A stretch of 64,000 nucleotides of DNA from an uncultured Tenacibaculum sp. Its GTDB lineage: Bacteria; Bacteroidota; Bacteroidia; Flavobacteriales; Flavobacteriaceae. The notes under the pieces were generated by a model. It saw only the letters and a program-made list of their open reading frames with translations, searched no databases and was not told the origin of the DNA. A program made the translations under genes and the position numbers. The number at the start of each line of letters is the position of its first letter. Positions within the stretch are counted from its first letter, which is position 1. The DNA is taken from positions 1 to 64,000 of the forward strand of contig CANNGJ010000012.1 of assembly GCA_947504185.1 (NCBI GenBank), given 5' to 3'. Shown here one piece after another: positions 45,739 to 54,306 of this stretch.

Positions 45739-46488
45739 ATGAATTGTAAAAACTGTAAAGAGAAATTAGACGGTAAATATTGTTCTAACTGTGGTCAAAG
45801 CGATAGGGTTGGTAAAATAGATTTACCTTACTTATTTAATGAATTAAGTACTACAGTTTTTCAATTAAACCACGGTTTTTTGTATACAATAAAACAACTT
45901 TTTATTGCTCCTGGAAAAACTATTAAACAATTTATTGAAGGTGAAAGAAAGTCATATTTTAAACCTATTGCTTATGTTTTATTACTTTCTACTGTTTATG
46001 CTTTAATTGCGAATTTAATTGATGAAAAAACTATTATAGGGGACGCTTTTACAGGATGGAATAATGGCTATAAAGACAGTACAAATTCTAGTAAAGATAT
46101 ATCACATTTAAATTGGTTTGTAAATAATTATGCATATACTACATTAATCTTACTACCTTTTTTTTCTTTAGCATCTTATTTAGCTTTTTTAGAATCTAAA
46201 TTTAATTATTTTGAGCATTTTGTTCTAAACTCATATTTAACAGGTCAACAAGCAATAATCTATTCAGTTTTCATAATTTTTAAATCTGTATTTGGTGAAA
46301 ATTTCTTTACAGATGCTTTTCCTGTTGCTTTATCTTTAGGTTTTGTTTTTTGGACTTTTATTCAGTTTTTTAAAAAGGATAAAATTTATCAAACTATATT
46401 ATTTACTATTCTAACATATTTTATATTTATAACAATATTTGCTTCTATAATATTTCTTTCTTTTTTAGCAATTAAAAATGCTTTATAA
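45739..46488 (+). CDS. DUF3667-domain membrane protein
   Basis: A 249-residue protein with an N-terminal zinc ribbon (CKNCKEKLDGKYCSNCGQ, residues 3-20) and four or five membrane segments. The stretch NHGFLYTIKQLFIAPGKTIK followed by FIEGERKSYFKPI is the DUF3667 signature. Function unknown. Its stop is 2 bp before the ABC ATPase start, so the two are probably co-transcribed and might be linked in function. Confidence 0.9.
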   Translation: MNCKNCKEKLDGKYCSNCGQSDRVGKIDLPYLFNELSTTVFQLNHGFLYTIKQLFIAPGKTIKQFIEGERKSYFKPIAYVLLLSTVYALIANLIDEKTIIGDAFTGWNNGYKDSTNSSKDISHLNWFVNNYAYTTLILLPFFSLASYLAFLESKFNYFEHFVLNSYLTGQQAIIYSVFIIFKSVFGENFFTDAFPVALSLGFVFWTFIQFFKKDKIYQTILFTILTYFIFITIFASIIFLSFLAIKNAL

Positions 46489-46490
46489 CG

Positions 46491-47423
46491 ATGTTACAAG
46501 TAAATAATATTTCTTTTACCTATCCATCAAAAGAAAAAACATTATTGGATATAAATTTTACTCTTAAAAAAGGCGAGCATTTATGTGTAATGGGAGAAAG
46601 TGGCTGTGGAAAATCAACTTTACTAAAAGTTATTTATGGATTATTGGATTTAGATAGTGGATCATTATTTTGGAATGATCTTAAAATTTTAGGTCCGAAA
46701 CATCATTTAGTTCCTGGAATGGAGTTCTTTAAATACGTAGCACAAGATTTCGATTTAATGCCATTTACATCGGTAAGTGAAAACATTAAAAAATTTCTCT
46801 CTCGTTTTTATCCCAAAGAAGCAGAAGAACGAACTCAAGAATTATTAGAAGTAATTGAAATGATTGAGTTTGCTAACGTAAAAGTAAAAAACTTAAGTGG
46901 TGGGCAACAACAACGAGTAGCTATTGCTAGAGCTTTAGCTAAAGAACCTGAATTATTATTATTAGATGAGCCTTTTAGTCAGATAGATAACTTTAAAAAA
47001 AATTCACTAAGAAGAAACTTATTTAGTTATTTAAAAGAAAAAAATATTGCCTGTATTGTAGCTACTCACGATGGAGATGATGCACTTTCTTTTGCTGATA
47101 AAATGATTATCATAAAAAATCATGAAATAATTGCAAATGATACACCTTCAAACCTATATCAAAATCCAAAAGAAAAACACATTGCTTCTTTATTTGATGA
47201 CATAAATGAAATTACAATTGGTGATAAAGAAATACTTTTATATCCTCATCAAATACAAATTATTAAAAATTCACCTTTAAAAGCTACTGTTACAAAAACA
47301 TATTTTAAAGGTTCTTATTGGTTAATAGAAGTTGACTATAATAATCAATCTATTTTTATAACTCACCACCAAAATATTGACATAAAAAAAACAGTTTCGC
47401 TAAGAGTTAACGAAACTGTTTAA
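46491..47423 (+). CDS. ABC transporter ATP-binding protein
   Basis: A 310-residue ATPase. Walker A GESGCGKST (about 36-44), Q-loop around AQDFDLM, signature LSGGQQQRVAIARAL, Walker B LLLLDEPFSQID and the H-loop His in ATHDGDD are all intact. Residues about 230-310 form a TOBE-like extension as in sugar, iron or polyamine importers. No permease or binding protein gene is adjacent; the only neighbour is the DUF3667 gene. It may serve a permease encoded elsewhere. Confidence 0.9.
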   Translation: MLQVNNISFTYPSKEKTLLDINFTLKKGEHLCVMGESGCGKSTLLKVIYGLLDLDSGSLFWNDLKILGPKHHLVPGMEFFKYVAQDFDLMPFTSVSENIKKFLSRFYPKEAEERTQELLEVIEMIEFANVKVKNLSGGQQQRVAIARALAKEPELLLLDEPFSQIDNFKKNSLRRNLFSYLKEKNIACIVATHDGDDALSFADKMIIIKNHEIIANDTPSNLYQNPKEKHIASLFDDINEITIGDKEILLYPHQIQIIKNSPLKATVTKTYFKGSYWLIEVDYNNQSIFITHHQNIDIKKTVSLRVNETV

Positions 47424-47473
47424 ACCTTTAATAACTATCTCAAAATTATTACTTTAATTTTTCTTTTTCTAGA

Positions 47474-47521
47474 AAAATACACTTCTACCTGTTTAAACAC
47501 CAAAAAGGTAAAAGTGTATTA
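47474..47521 (-). terminator. Long hairpin, terminator of GreA-like operon
   Basis: AATACACTT plus TACCT pairs with AGGTA plus AAGTGTATT (47476-47520), about 14 bp with one bulge. On the minus strand it is followed by T-rich sequence. A second inverted repeat (AGGGTAA 47541-47547 / TTACCCT 47583-47589) lies between it and the GreA-like stop. Confidence 0.65.
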
Positions 47522-47597
47522 TAAATTTCCTTTTTCTTGAAGGGTAACAACTTTTCTAAAACTATAACCGTTTAAAAAAGCTTTACCCTACCTTTGA

Positions 47598-48047
47598 TTA
47601 GAAAATTTCTTTAATTTTTTGTTTAACATTGTTAAAAACAACTATCTCACCTTCTTGTTTTCCTAATAATAACCTACCTATAGGTGATGAAATTGAAACA
47701 GAAAAATATTTTTTATCATCAACTTTCAATTTTCCAGAGCTAATGCTTAAAAAATAAGAAGCTTTATCTGTTATTACCACACTGCCTAAATGAGCAATGT
47801 TTGATTTTTTATAAATATCAATTCTAGCTAAAATTTCTTTCATTTGAGTTATTCCTTGCAATTGTTGACCAGCTTTTTCCATTTCTAATTGCAACATTGC
47901 TCTCCCTGTTTCATGTTTATCTCCAGCAGAACTCTTTGTCTCAGATTGTAATGCTTTTTGGTTAGAAGATATTATCTCATCTATTGTTTGTAAACGCTTA
48001 TTAACATACTCAACACATTGTTGATATAGTTTTTCTTTTATTTCCAT
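47598..48047 (-). CDS. GreA/GreB-like transcript cleavage factor
   Basis: A 149-residue protein with an N-terminal coiled coil (about 10-75, including SSAGDKHETGRAMLQLEMEK) and a C-terminal FKBP-like domain with SPIGRLLLGKQEGEIV, the characteristic Gre C-terminal stretch. Gre factors rescue backtracked RNA polymerase. This short Flavobacteriia type is often misnamed 3-oxoacyl-ACP synthase in databases. Its start overlaps the end of the upstream oxidoreductase gene by 10 bp. Confidence 0.75.
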   Translation of the reverse strand: MEIKEKLYQQCVEYVNKRLQTIDEIISSNQKALQSETKSSAGDKHETGRAMLQLEMEKAGQQLQGITQMKEILARIDIYKKSNIAHLGSVVITDKASYFLSISSGKLKVDDKKYFSVSISSPIGRLLLGKQEGEIVVFNNVKQKIKEIF

Positions 48048-49153
48048 GTTAGTTCAGCTAATTCTTTTCCTACCAAACTACCTATCGCAACTCCCATTCC
48101 TCCTAATCGAACTCCGCAAAATACGTTGTTAGATATTTGTTTTACAATTGCTTTTTTCTGATTTCCGACTCCCATAATTCCACTCCATTGATGTTCTATT
48201 TCGAAATCAGTATTGGGTAAAATGGTGGTTCTTAAAATTTCTTCTAATTTATTTTGAATAAGTGTTGTTTCTCCAAACTCTGATGTTTCTTCAGTTTTAA
48301 AATCAAGATTTCTACCTCCTCCAAATAAGATTCTATTATCAATATTTCTAAAATAATAGTACCCTTTATCTAAATGAAAAGTTCCTTTAATGTGAAGATT
48401 TTCAATTGGTTTTGTTATTAAAACTTGTGCTCTTGCTGGTACTACTTCTTCATCTAAAAGTTGATTAGCAAAACCATTCGTTGCAATACATAAATTTTTA
48501 GTAGAAAACTCAATCTTATCTGTTTTAATACTAACCTTATCATTCTCTTCTAAAAAGCTGTCTACTTTAATATTATTAATGATTTTAACTCCTGAAGATT
48601 GAACTAGTTCTAATAAATTAGCAGCCATTTTCCCAGTATCAATTTGTCCTTCAAACTGATTTGTAATATAATTTTGGTGTATATTTTTAAAATCAAAAAT
48701 ATTTTTATCAACTGTAAAAACATCAGATTTAAACAATGGTTTTAATAATTTATTTATTTCATTTTTTTGATGTAAACATTCTTCAAAAAATGCAGAATCT
48801 TGAAATAATTCATACCCTTTGTTTTGTTTAAAATCGATTTTTTTATCACTTAAGGTTTCACATAATAATTGTAATCCTTCCCAACGCTTTTTAACTAAAT
48901 TAAAAACTTCTTCTTCTGTGTGAGTTTTAAGATCATCAATCAACTCAGATAAACTACCAAAACATGCAAAACCAGCATTTTTAGTACTTGCTCCTTGTGG
49001 TAAAATACCTTTTTCTAAAATTAAAATTTTAGCTTTTGGATATTTATTTTTTAATACTAAAGCACAATTTAAACCTACAATTCCACTACCAACAACAGTA
49101 AAGTCTACATTTGTAAACCATTCTTTTAATTCCCAATAACTATAATTCAACAT
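48038..49153 (-). CDS. DAO-family FAD-dependent oxidoreductase
   Basis: A 371-residue protein of the D-amino-acid-oxidase/glycine-oxidase fold. The FAD motif is VVGSGIVGLNCALVLKNKYP (about 20-39); GASTKNAGFACFGS follows, as in DadA-like enzymes; the C-terminal GVRLGGMGVAIGSLVGKELA completes the flavin site. It likely oxidises an amine or amino acid. A -7 box lies 25 bp upstream of its ATG (complement of CAAAGATA). It overlaps and probably co-expresses the GreA-like gene. Confidence 0.87.
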   Translation of the reverse strand: MLNYSYWELKEWFTNVDFTVVGSGIVGLNCALVLKNKYPKAKILILEKGILPQGASTKNAGFACFGSLSELIDDLKTHTEEEVFNLVKKRWEGLQLLCETLSDKKIDFKQNKGYELFQDSAFFEECLHQKNEINKLLKPLFKSDVFTVDKNIFDFKNIHQNYITNQFEGQIDTGKMAANLLELVQSSGVKIINNIKVDSFLEENDKVSIKTDKIEFSTKNLCIATNGFANQLLDEEVVPARAQVLITKPIENLHIKGTFHLDKGYYYFRNIDNRILFGGGRNLDFKTEETSEFGETTLIQNKLEEILRTTILPNTDFEIEHQWSGIMGVGNQKKAIVKQISNNVFCGVRLGGMGVAIGSLVGKELAELTWK

Positions 49154-49178
49154 CTTATTATAATCAACAATATCATAT

Positions 49179-49186
49179 CAAAGATA
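49179..49186 (-). promoter_or_regulatory. -7 promoter box TATCTTTG for DAO-family gene
   Basis: Exact TAnnTTTG match on the minus strand, 25 bp before the ATG at 49153. It is divergent from the promoter at 49237-49267. Confidence 0.5.
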
Positions 49187-49231
49187 CATGGTATATTTTC
49201 GAAAAAATATTTTTATATAGTCGGAAGCTTA

Positions 49232-49259
49232 AAATCTTGAATATCGCTCTGCGATTAAA
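49232..49259. repeat. Dispersed short hairpin repeat, copy 2
   Basis: AAATCTTGAATATCGCTCTG followed by CGATTAAA; hairpin ATCGC-TCT-GCGAT (49243-49255). It differs from the copy at 38172-38200 by one indel and about three substitutions. It occupies the spacer of the next promoter. Confidence 0.55.
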
Positions 49260-49267
49260 TATATTTG
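49237..49267 (+). promoter_or_regulatory. Promoter of the 49320 lipoprotein gene
   Basis: TTG (49237-49239), a 20-bp spacer, and TATATTTG (49260-49267). The spacer carries the ATCGC/GCGAT palindrome, so a protein bound there would block RNA polymerase. Predicted leader about 45 nt. Confidence 0.65.
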
Positions 49268-49319
49268 TACCTTGGCACACTACTTGAATATTTAAAATTA
49301 AACAATAAATAACAATACT

Positions 49320-49808
49320 ATGAAATTATTCGGAATCTTAATTTTAGCCTTGGGATTTTCTCAATGTGCTAGTATGAAAATGGATACACAACCTCCTTTT
49401 AAAATAGCATCTGCAAATTACTCACATATTACTGGAGGTCAACCAGGAAATAGTACTTTAAACTTAATGATTGAATTTACTGCGCCAGAAACTATTGATT
49501 TTCAAAACGTATTTTTTCAAAATAGGATAACTCCTGCTGTAATTGAAGAAAAAGGTGGAAAGCAATATATTGCTGCACGTTATAAAACCTCAACTGATCA
49601 AGAAAGAAAAGATTTAGTTTTAAGTTCTGATGCTAAAGCTGAGTTTGGAAATACGGCTAATGAAACAAAAGAAAAATTTCCTTTTAAGTTAGAAGAAAAC
49701 GAAGCTGTAGTTACATATAAAATAGGTGAGAAAATTCACTACTATAAAATTGAAAATGTAAAAAAAGAAAAAAGAGTTTTTATGCCCTCAGCAAGACCTC
49801 AAAACTAA
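49320..49808 (+). CDS. Hypothetical lipoprotein
   Basis: A 162-residue SPII lipoprotein (ALGFSQC, Cys 16). The mature domain, about 140 residues, is predicted beta-rich (NSTLNLMIEFTAPETIDFQNVFF; EAVVTYKIGEKIHYYKIENV). I do not recognise the family. It has a near-consensus promoter and its own terminator, so it is a single-gene unit. The well-formed promoter suggests it is substantially expressed. Confidence 0.8.
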   Translation: MKLFGILILALGFSQCASMKMDTQPPFKIASANYSHITGGQPGNSTLNLMIEFTAPETIDFQNVFFQNRITPAVIEEKGGKQYIAARYKTSTDQERKDLVLSSDAKAEFGNTANETKEKFPFKLEENEAVVTYKIGEKIHYYKIENVKKEKRVFMPSARPQN

Positions 49809-49810
49809 CA

Positions 49811-49838
49811 AAAAGCACCTCTGATGAGGTGCTTTTTT
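49811..49838. terminator. Terminator
   Basis: AAAAGCACCTC (49811-49821) pairs with GAGGTGCTTTT (49826-49836), followed by T; directly after the lipoprotein stop codon. Confidence 0.88.
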
Positions 49839-49885
49839 ATTTTTGGCACGTATTTTGAATTTTACTAAGCATAACCATAAAATTA

Positions 49886-50815
49886 ATGCTTATGAAACGT
49901 TTAAAATTACTATTCCTATTTGTTACAGCCAGTTTAACACTAACATCATGTGTTGTACAAAATGATTTAATTGACGACAATGCTTTTGCATTAAACGAAT
50001 ATGTGTCTAGTTACGACTTATGGTATATAGATTATCATAGAACTACAGGTTCAGGCGATGTTCCTTTTTTATCAAAAGCATTTACGGTATCTTTTTTAAA
50101 TGGTACCATGTATGCAAACAATAATATTGTTGATATTGGTAGAACAGGAAACGGATTAGGAATTGCTGTTGGAAATTATGGTACTAACGGAACTATTTTA
50201 GAAACACGACACGATTTAGATGGTAGATATGATTTTGATGTGGTGCAATTAGCAAATGATGAAATTAGAATTGATGATTTATCACAAAATGTGAGTTACT
50301 ATTTGATAGGGTATCAAACAAATAACTTCGATTACGATAAACTTTTTTATGAAAACATTGAATACTTTTTACAAGAGTTTGTAGCTTGGGAAAGAACAGA
50401 CAGGTCAGGAGGAATTCCAAATGCTTTTGACGATGAACATTACTTACAATTTACACCTGAAAATGATGTGACATTTCAATCATCTCACGATTCATTTGGC
50501 ACGAATATTGATTATATTAATTGGGACTATATAGGTGGTTATGAAGTAGCCAATATTGCAGGATATGAAGACCTAAAATATTTAACACTTAATTATGATG
50601 GAGGCGATACTGAAAGGTTTGAATTAAGCGTTATAAATGATGAAACGATTAAATTGTTCCATTTAAGTTCTGAAAGATCGTACACATTTTCTGGTAGAGG
50701 ATTTGTACAATATTTAAAAACCGAAGGTAAAAGTACTACTAAGCCAGCTGTAAGGAATAGTGGCAGAAAACGTACTAAAATACAACGTAAAACCGTTGTT
50801 AAAGAAAATATTTAA
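49886..50815 (+). CDS. Hypothetical lipoprotein
   Basis: A 309-residue SPII lipoprotein (LTLTSC, Cys 22; the ATG at 49892 gives a slightly shorter signal). The mature part is aromatic-rich with YVSSYDLWYIDYHRTTGSGD near the start and WDYIGGYEVANIAGYEDL later. Two similar halves are suggested by repeated FLSKAFTVSFLNGTMYA-like and LKYLTLNYDGGDTERFELSV strands. The tail (about 280-309) is basic and likely disordered. No family recognised. A GC-rich terminator follows. Confidence 0.78.
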   Translation: MLMKRLKLLFLFVTASLTLTSCVVQNDLIDDNAFALNEYVSSYDLWYIDYHRTTGSGDVPFLSKAFTVSFLNGTMYANNNIVDIGRTGNGLGIAVGNYGTNGTILETRHDLDGRYDFDVVQLANDEIRIDDLSQNVSYYLIGYQTNNFDYDKLFYENIEYFLQEFVAWERTDRSGGIPNAFDDEHYLQFTPENDVTFQSSHDSFGTNIDYINWDYIGGYEVANIAGYEDLKYLTLNYDGGDTERFELSVINDETIKLFHLSSERSYTFSGRGFVQYLKTEGKSTTKPAVRNSGRKRTKIQRKTVVKENI

Positions 50816-50864
50816 AATAAAGTTTGGTTAGTTGATTTTTGGTTGGTGTAGTAGCCAACTAAAA

Positions 50865-50895
50865 GGAACCGCCCCCTACAAGGGGCGGTTTTTCT
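50865..50895. terminator. Terminator
   Basis: AACCGCCCC (50867-50875) pairs with GGGGCGGTT (50882-50890) and is followed by TTT. Unusually GC-rich for the window. Confidence 0.88.
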
Positions 50896-50976
50896 ATTTA
50901 TAAACTTTACGTTAAGTATTCTTTTTTCTTTTCGAAGAAAACATACTTTTAAGTATCTTTATAAAAAAGCTATCTT

Positions 50977-52116
50977 TTGATTAATAAACGTTTACTTATT
51001 AAAAACCTACTTTCTCATAACGATGAGAATAGTTTTTTTGATAAAAAACAAAAACTCTCCTTAAACTCTAAAGAAGGAAAAGCAAAATTTATAAAACACG
51101 TTTGCGCATTATCTAACTCTAACCCCAATAACAACTCATACATTGTTATTGGTATTGAAGACGAAGAAAATAAAATTATAGGGGTTGATTTTTACGATGA
51201 TAGTAAAATTCAGAATTTAATAAACGCTTATCTCAAAAACCCTCCAAAAATTGAATATGCGAATGTTCCTTTCCCGCGTTTACCGCGTCATAAAGTAATT
51301 GGCTTAGTAACTATTTATCCTAATAATTTAATTACTTCTTTAATTAAAAATAATTGGAAATATAAAAAAGGCACTGTGTTTTTTAGAAGAGGAAGTAACT
51401 CAATGCCTTCAGAAGGAGATTTTAAACTAAACGATGTAAATAGTGATATTGTAGAAGCTATTGAAAAGAATGCCAGTAATAATATTAAACATACTTTAGA
51501 CGGTGTTTTCGATTTTATAAACAGTCATAAACCAGAATACAATCCGCAGTACAAAGTTTTTTATGAGCAGTTTGTATTATGTTGGGCTGGTAAAAAGAAA
51601 CTAATTGGAAATGAAGAGTTTTTTACCCGAGTGGATATTGAATTGATAAACGAACAAGTACGATTATTTTATTCTTCATTAGATGATGTACAAATAAGTT
51701 ATAACGAGCAATCGTTTATTGTTACCGAATATATTTTATTAGGGATTGATAAAAACGAAAAACATTATCCGTTAGAAAAAACCATTATTCATTTTAAAGA
51801 CAATGGTAAGCATGATATTATAACTGAATTCTTATTTGAAGCCCCTTTGTATGATACTACCATCTTAAAACATATTTATGATAATAACAATAGCATTATC
51901 TCTAAAATAGAGCATAATAAACCACTTTCTGTAACGGAACATGAAGATGTACATAAATTACCCACTTCTTATTTAATCTGTTATTTAAATGGGTTTTTAG
52001 AGGCTTCTGAGCAATTAAGAAAAGCCAAAGGTTATATTAAAAACCTAGAAGATAAAACTACCTATATAAAATATAAAGAAGCTATGCGGGTATTGCGTAA
52101 AGTGAAGTATAATTAA
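50977..52116 (+). CDS. AlbA_2 (Schlafen-like) domain protein
   Basis: A 379-residue cytoplasmic protein. An N-terminal AlbA_2 domain (about 8-135) is shown by FFDKKQKLSLNSKEGKAKFIK, the core strand NSYIVIGIEDEENKIIGVD and VFFRRGSNSMPSE. The C-terminal two thirds are not recognised. AlbA_2 proteins bind nucleic acid or nucleotide and occur in regulation and in some defence loci, but no partner genes are present here. The start is TTG at 50977; no ATG appears until residue 140, inside the conserved domain. Confidence 0.8.
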   Translation: MINKRLLIKNLLSHNDENSFFDKKQKLSLNSKEGKAKFIKHVCALSNSNPNNNSYIVIGIEDEENKIIGVDFYDDSKIQNLINAYLKNPPKIEYANVPFPRLPRHKVIGLVTIYPNNLITSLIKNNWKYKKGTVFFRRGSNSMPSEGDFKLNDVNSDIVEAIEKNASNNIKHTLDGVFDFINSHKPEYNPQYKVFYEQFVLCWAGKKKLIGNEEFFTRVDIELINEQVRLFYSSLDDVQISYNEQSFIVTEYILLGIDKNEKHYPLEKTIIHFKDNGKHDIITEFLFEAPLYDTTILKHIYDNNNSIISKIEHNKPLSVTEHEDVHKLPTSYLICYLNGFLEASEQLRKAKGYIKNLEDKTTYIKYKEAMRVLRKVKYN

Positions 52117-52134
52117 CTTTTCACTAACGTGTTC

Positions 52135-52246
52135 GTGTATGATTTCATTGCGTCTAACAACTAAGATAGCAAAAGGAGGCGGAACTGAAGGGAATTTGGA
52201 TAATTTTCCGATTGGTAGTTACATATTCTAGCAATTAATTATACAC
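52135..52246. repeat. Imperfect long hairpin, attC-like in form
   Basis: GTGTATGATTTCATTGC (52135-52151) and GCAATTAATTATACAC (52231-52246) are complementary with about three differences. GTCTAAC (52152-52158) fits the RYYYAAC core of integron attC sites. No integron integrase is visible and no exact GTTRRRY partner is clear, so this is only a resemblance. Confidence 0.35.
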
Positions 52247-52250
52247 TGTA

Positions 52251-52997
52251 TTAGCTCTCGCTATTTATAAGAGGTTTGATATTTTCACCAACATATTTTA
52301 AACTTTTCATTCCACGTAATTTTTGGAATTCCTTTTTTGGATAATTCGCAGAGCATTGTAGCATTTCTAGGTTCGATAATTTAGATATATAATCAAAAAA
52401 ATTTGTTTTTACTCTTGATTTAGTAAATGTTAAATATTTCAATTCTGATAGTGAACTCAGGAATTCAAAGTTCTCAATTATTTGTGCTGTGTACATATCG
52501 CCATCTATTTGTAAACCTTGCAATTTTGTCAATTCGGAAATTGGGCTAAAATCAGTGATTTTTTTAAAATGCTCTAATTTTAAAGTTTGAAGTTGATTTA
52601 AACTCGATATTGGTTTTATGTTTTCTACTTTGGTTAAACTTAACAATCCCAAATGCTTTAAGTTTTTCAGATTAGATATTTCGGTCAAATCTAAAATTCT
52701 ATTGGATTGAATATAAAGTGATTCCAATTCATCAAGTTGGCAAATAGCATTAAATATATCTTGATTACAATGGTCAGCCCATAATATTTTTAATGCCTTA
52801 AGTTTTGTTGGAATTTCTAATTTATTTAAATTATTTCTTTTCTTAATTTGTCCATTAGTTTCATTTCCTTTTGTGAAATATAACGACAGCCATTCCTCTC
52901 CTTTATACTCCTCAAGAAATTTTCCTTTTGGCGGAAAATTTTCTTTTGGTCTATAATACCAATAGCCATTTTGTATTTGTTTGTCTGTGAGTTTCAT
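52251..52997 (-). CDS. Leucine-rich-repeat protein (cassette gene)
   Basis: A 248-residue cytoplasmic protein without signal peptide. After an N-terminal segment (about 1-65, MKLTDKQIQNGYWYYRPKEN) come seven or so 22-24-residue leucine-rich repeats of the internalin-like short type (LDELESLYIQSNRILDLTEI, LKNLKHLGLLSLTKVENIKP, LNQLQTLKLEHFKKITDF). LRR proteins bind other proteins; the partner is unknown. It is transcribed against its left neighbour, sits exactly between the inner inverted repeats, and uses more CAA/TTC/GTC-type codons than the neighbours, which fits acquisition. Confidence 0.82.
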   Translation of the reverse strand: MKLTDKQIQNGYWYYRPKENFPPKGKFLEEYKGEEWLSLYFTKGNETNGQIKKRNNLNKLEIPTKLKALKILWADHCNQDIFNAICQLDELESLYIQSNRILDLTEISNLKNLKHLGLLSLTKVENIKPISSLNQLQTLKLEHFKKITDFSPISELTKLQGLQIDGDMYTAQIIENFEFLSSLSELKYLTFTKSRVKTNFFDYISKLSNLEMLQCSANYPKKEFQKLRGMKSLKYVGENIKPLINSES

Positions 52998-53100
52998 CTA
53001 ATGAGAGCTAACTCCTTTTAAGAATATAAATCCATTTTAATAATTTATATTCAGCGTTAGTGAAAGATAGTTGAAATTGCTTTTAAACACAAACTAAATT

Positions 53101-54294
53101 TTACAAAAACCTCAACTTAGAAAATTGCTTATTTAGTATTTGCGTGTCATCAACTTGCAACCATTTATCTAAAATTGTTGCGTACACTTCTCTAAAATCT
53201 ATTTCGTACTGTAAATCGCCATTTTCATCTAAGTTTTGTAGATCTGGTAATCCGTTATACAATCCTTGTTTTTTAAGATGTTTACCTATTACAAATACAT
53301 TGTTTGCAGTACCGTGATCAGTACCATTGGCAGCGTTTTGTTGTACACGACGTCCAAATTCTGAAAAAGTAAGAATTAATACATTATCAAAGGTATTGTT
53401 TTTCTCTAAATCTTTTACAAAAACCTCCATGCTATCGGCATATAATTGTAATAAACGAGCTTGACGGTTTGCTTGATTTGCATGTGTATCGAATCCGCTT
53501 AAAGCGGCATAATACACTTGCGTTTCTAAACCTGAATTGATAAACTCTGAAATGGTTTTTAATTGCTTCCCAAATACATTTTTAGGATATGTTCCTGATG
53601 ATTTAGAAGTATTGCTTTTTTCATAAATATACTTTGCTGATGATTTTGCATTAATCATCGTATTGTATAAATATCCTAAGTTATGTTCGCTTAAATGAGA
53701 ATCATTATAGTGATCTAAAACATCTGTAAAAAAAGGTTGCTTTAATGATTGATATAATAACTTCGGATTGGTAACTGCTAATCCGTTTTGTTGATTTCCT
53801 TTTAATAGTAAAGACAAACTTTCATCAACCTCAATAGCATTATACGGTTTTGAATTTGTTGCGTCTAAATAACGACCAACCCATCCACTTTGTAGATACT
53901 CATTACTATCGCTGGCTGTTTGCCAAATATCAGTAGATCGAAAATGTGAACGATTCGGATTCGGATATCCAACATTATTAATAATACTTACATATCCTTT
54001 ATCATATAATTTTTGCAGCGGAGCTAAACTCTTATGTAAGCCAACCTCATCATTTAACTTTAATAAATTATTTTGATTAATTGCAATTCCGTTTCGTTTC
54101 TGATAGTAAATATCATTTCTAAAAGGCACTACTGTATTTAACCCGTCATTTCCTCCTTTTAACTGAATAATTACTACTTTTTTATTGCTAAAAAGTTGTG
54201 GTACATTTTGCTCAAAAGCTTTTACAAACTGCGGAACAAAAAACAATCCGCCACTGGCTAATGATGTTCTTTTTATAAAATTTCTTCTGTCCAT
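53101..54294 (-). CDS. DUF1501 family protein
   Basis: A 397-residue exported protein. A Tat-type N-terminus (DRRNFIKRTSLASGGLFF) is followed by an alkaline-phosphatase-like fold: VVIIQLKGGNDGLNTVVP at the start, FDTHANQ in the middle and ILTFSEFGRRVQQN with DHGTANNVFVIG later. In Bacteroidota and Planctomycetes this family is nearly always next to DUF1800, as here (the upstream gene ends 12 bp away). The role is unproven; a sulfatase/phosphatase-like activity in the periplasm is suspected. Confidence 0.92.
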   Translation of the reverse strand: MDRRNFIKRTSLASGGLFFVPQFVKAFEQNVPQLFSNKKVVIIQLKGGNDGLNTVVPFRNDIYYQKRNGIAINQNNLLKLNDEVGLHKSLAPLQKLYDKGYVSIINNVGYPNPNRSHFRSTDIWQTASDSNEYLQSGWVGRYLDATNSKPYNAIEVDESLSLLLKGNQQNGLAVTNPKLLYQSLKQPFFTDVLDHYNDSHLSEHNLGYLYNTMINAKSSAKYIYEKSNTSKSSGTYPKNVFGKQLKTISEFINSGLETQVYYAALSGFDTHANQANRQARLLQLYADSMEVFVKDLEKNNTFDNVLILTFSEFGRRVQQNAANGTDHGTANNVFVIGKHLKKQGLYNGLPDLQNLDENGDLQYEIDFREVYATILDKWLQVDDTQILNKQFSKLRFL

Positions 54295-54306
54295 TTCTTT
54301 ACTTTT

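Larger units (their letters stand above)
52119..53065. mobile_element. Probable gene cassette with nested inverted repeats
   Basis: An 11-bp perfect inverted repeat, TTTCACTAACG (52119-52129) and CGTTAGTGAAA (53055-53065), encloses a leucine-rich-repeat gene. A second, inner 9-bp pair, TTAGCTCTC (52251-52259) and GAGAGCTAA (53003-53011), lies at the very ends of that gene. The left flank (52135-52246) folds as an imperfect long hairpin: GTGTATGATTTCATTGC against GCAATTAATTATACAC. The left repeat begins 2 bp after the AlbA_2 stop codon. No transposase or integrase is present, so this would be a passenger or cassette moved in trans. The sequence is direct evidence; mobility is inference. Confidence 0.5.

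Noticed and set aside
50977..52997. AlbA_2 plus LRR genes as an anti-phage defence pair
   Set aside because: The genes are convergent, separated by inverted repeats and lack an effector such as a nuclease or NADase; no evidence links them.
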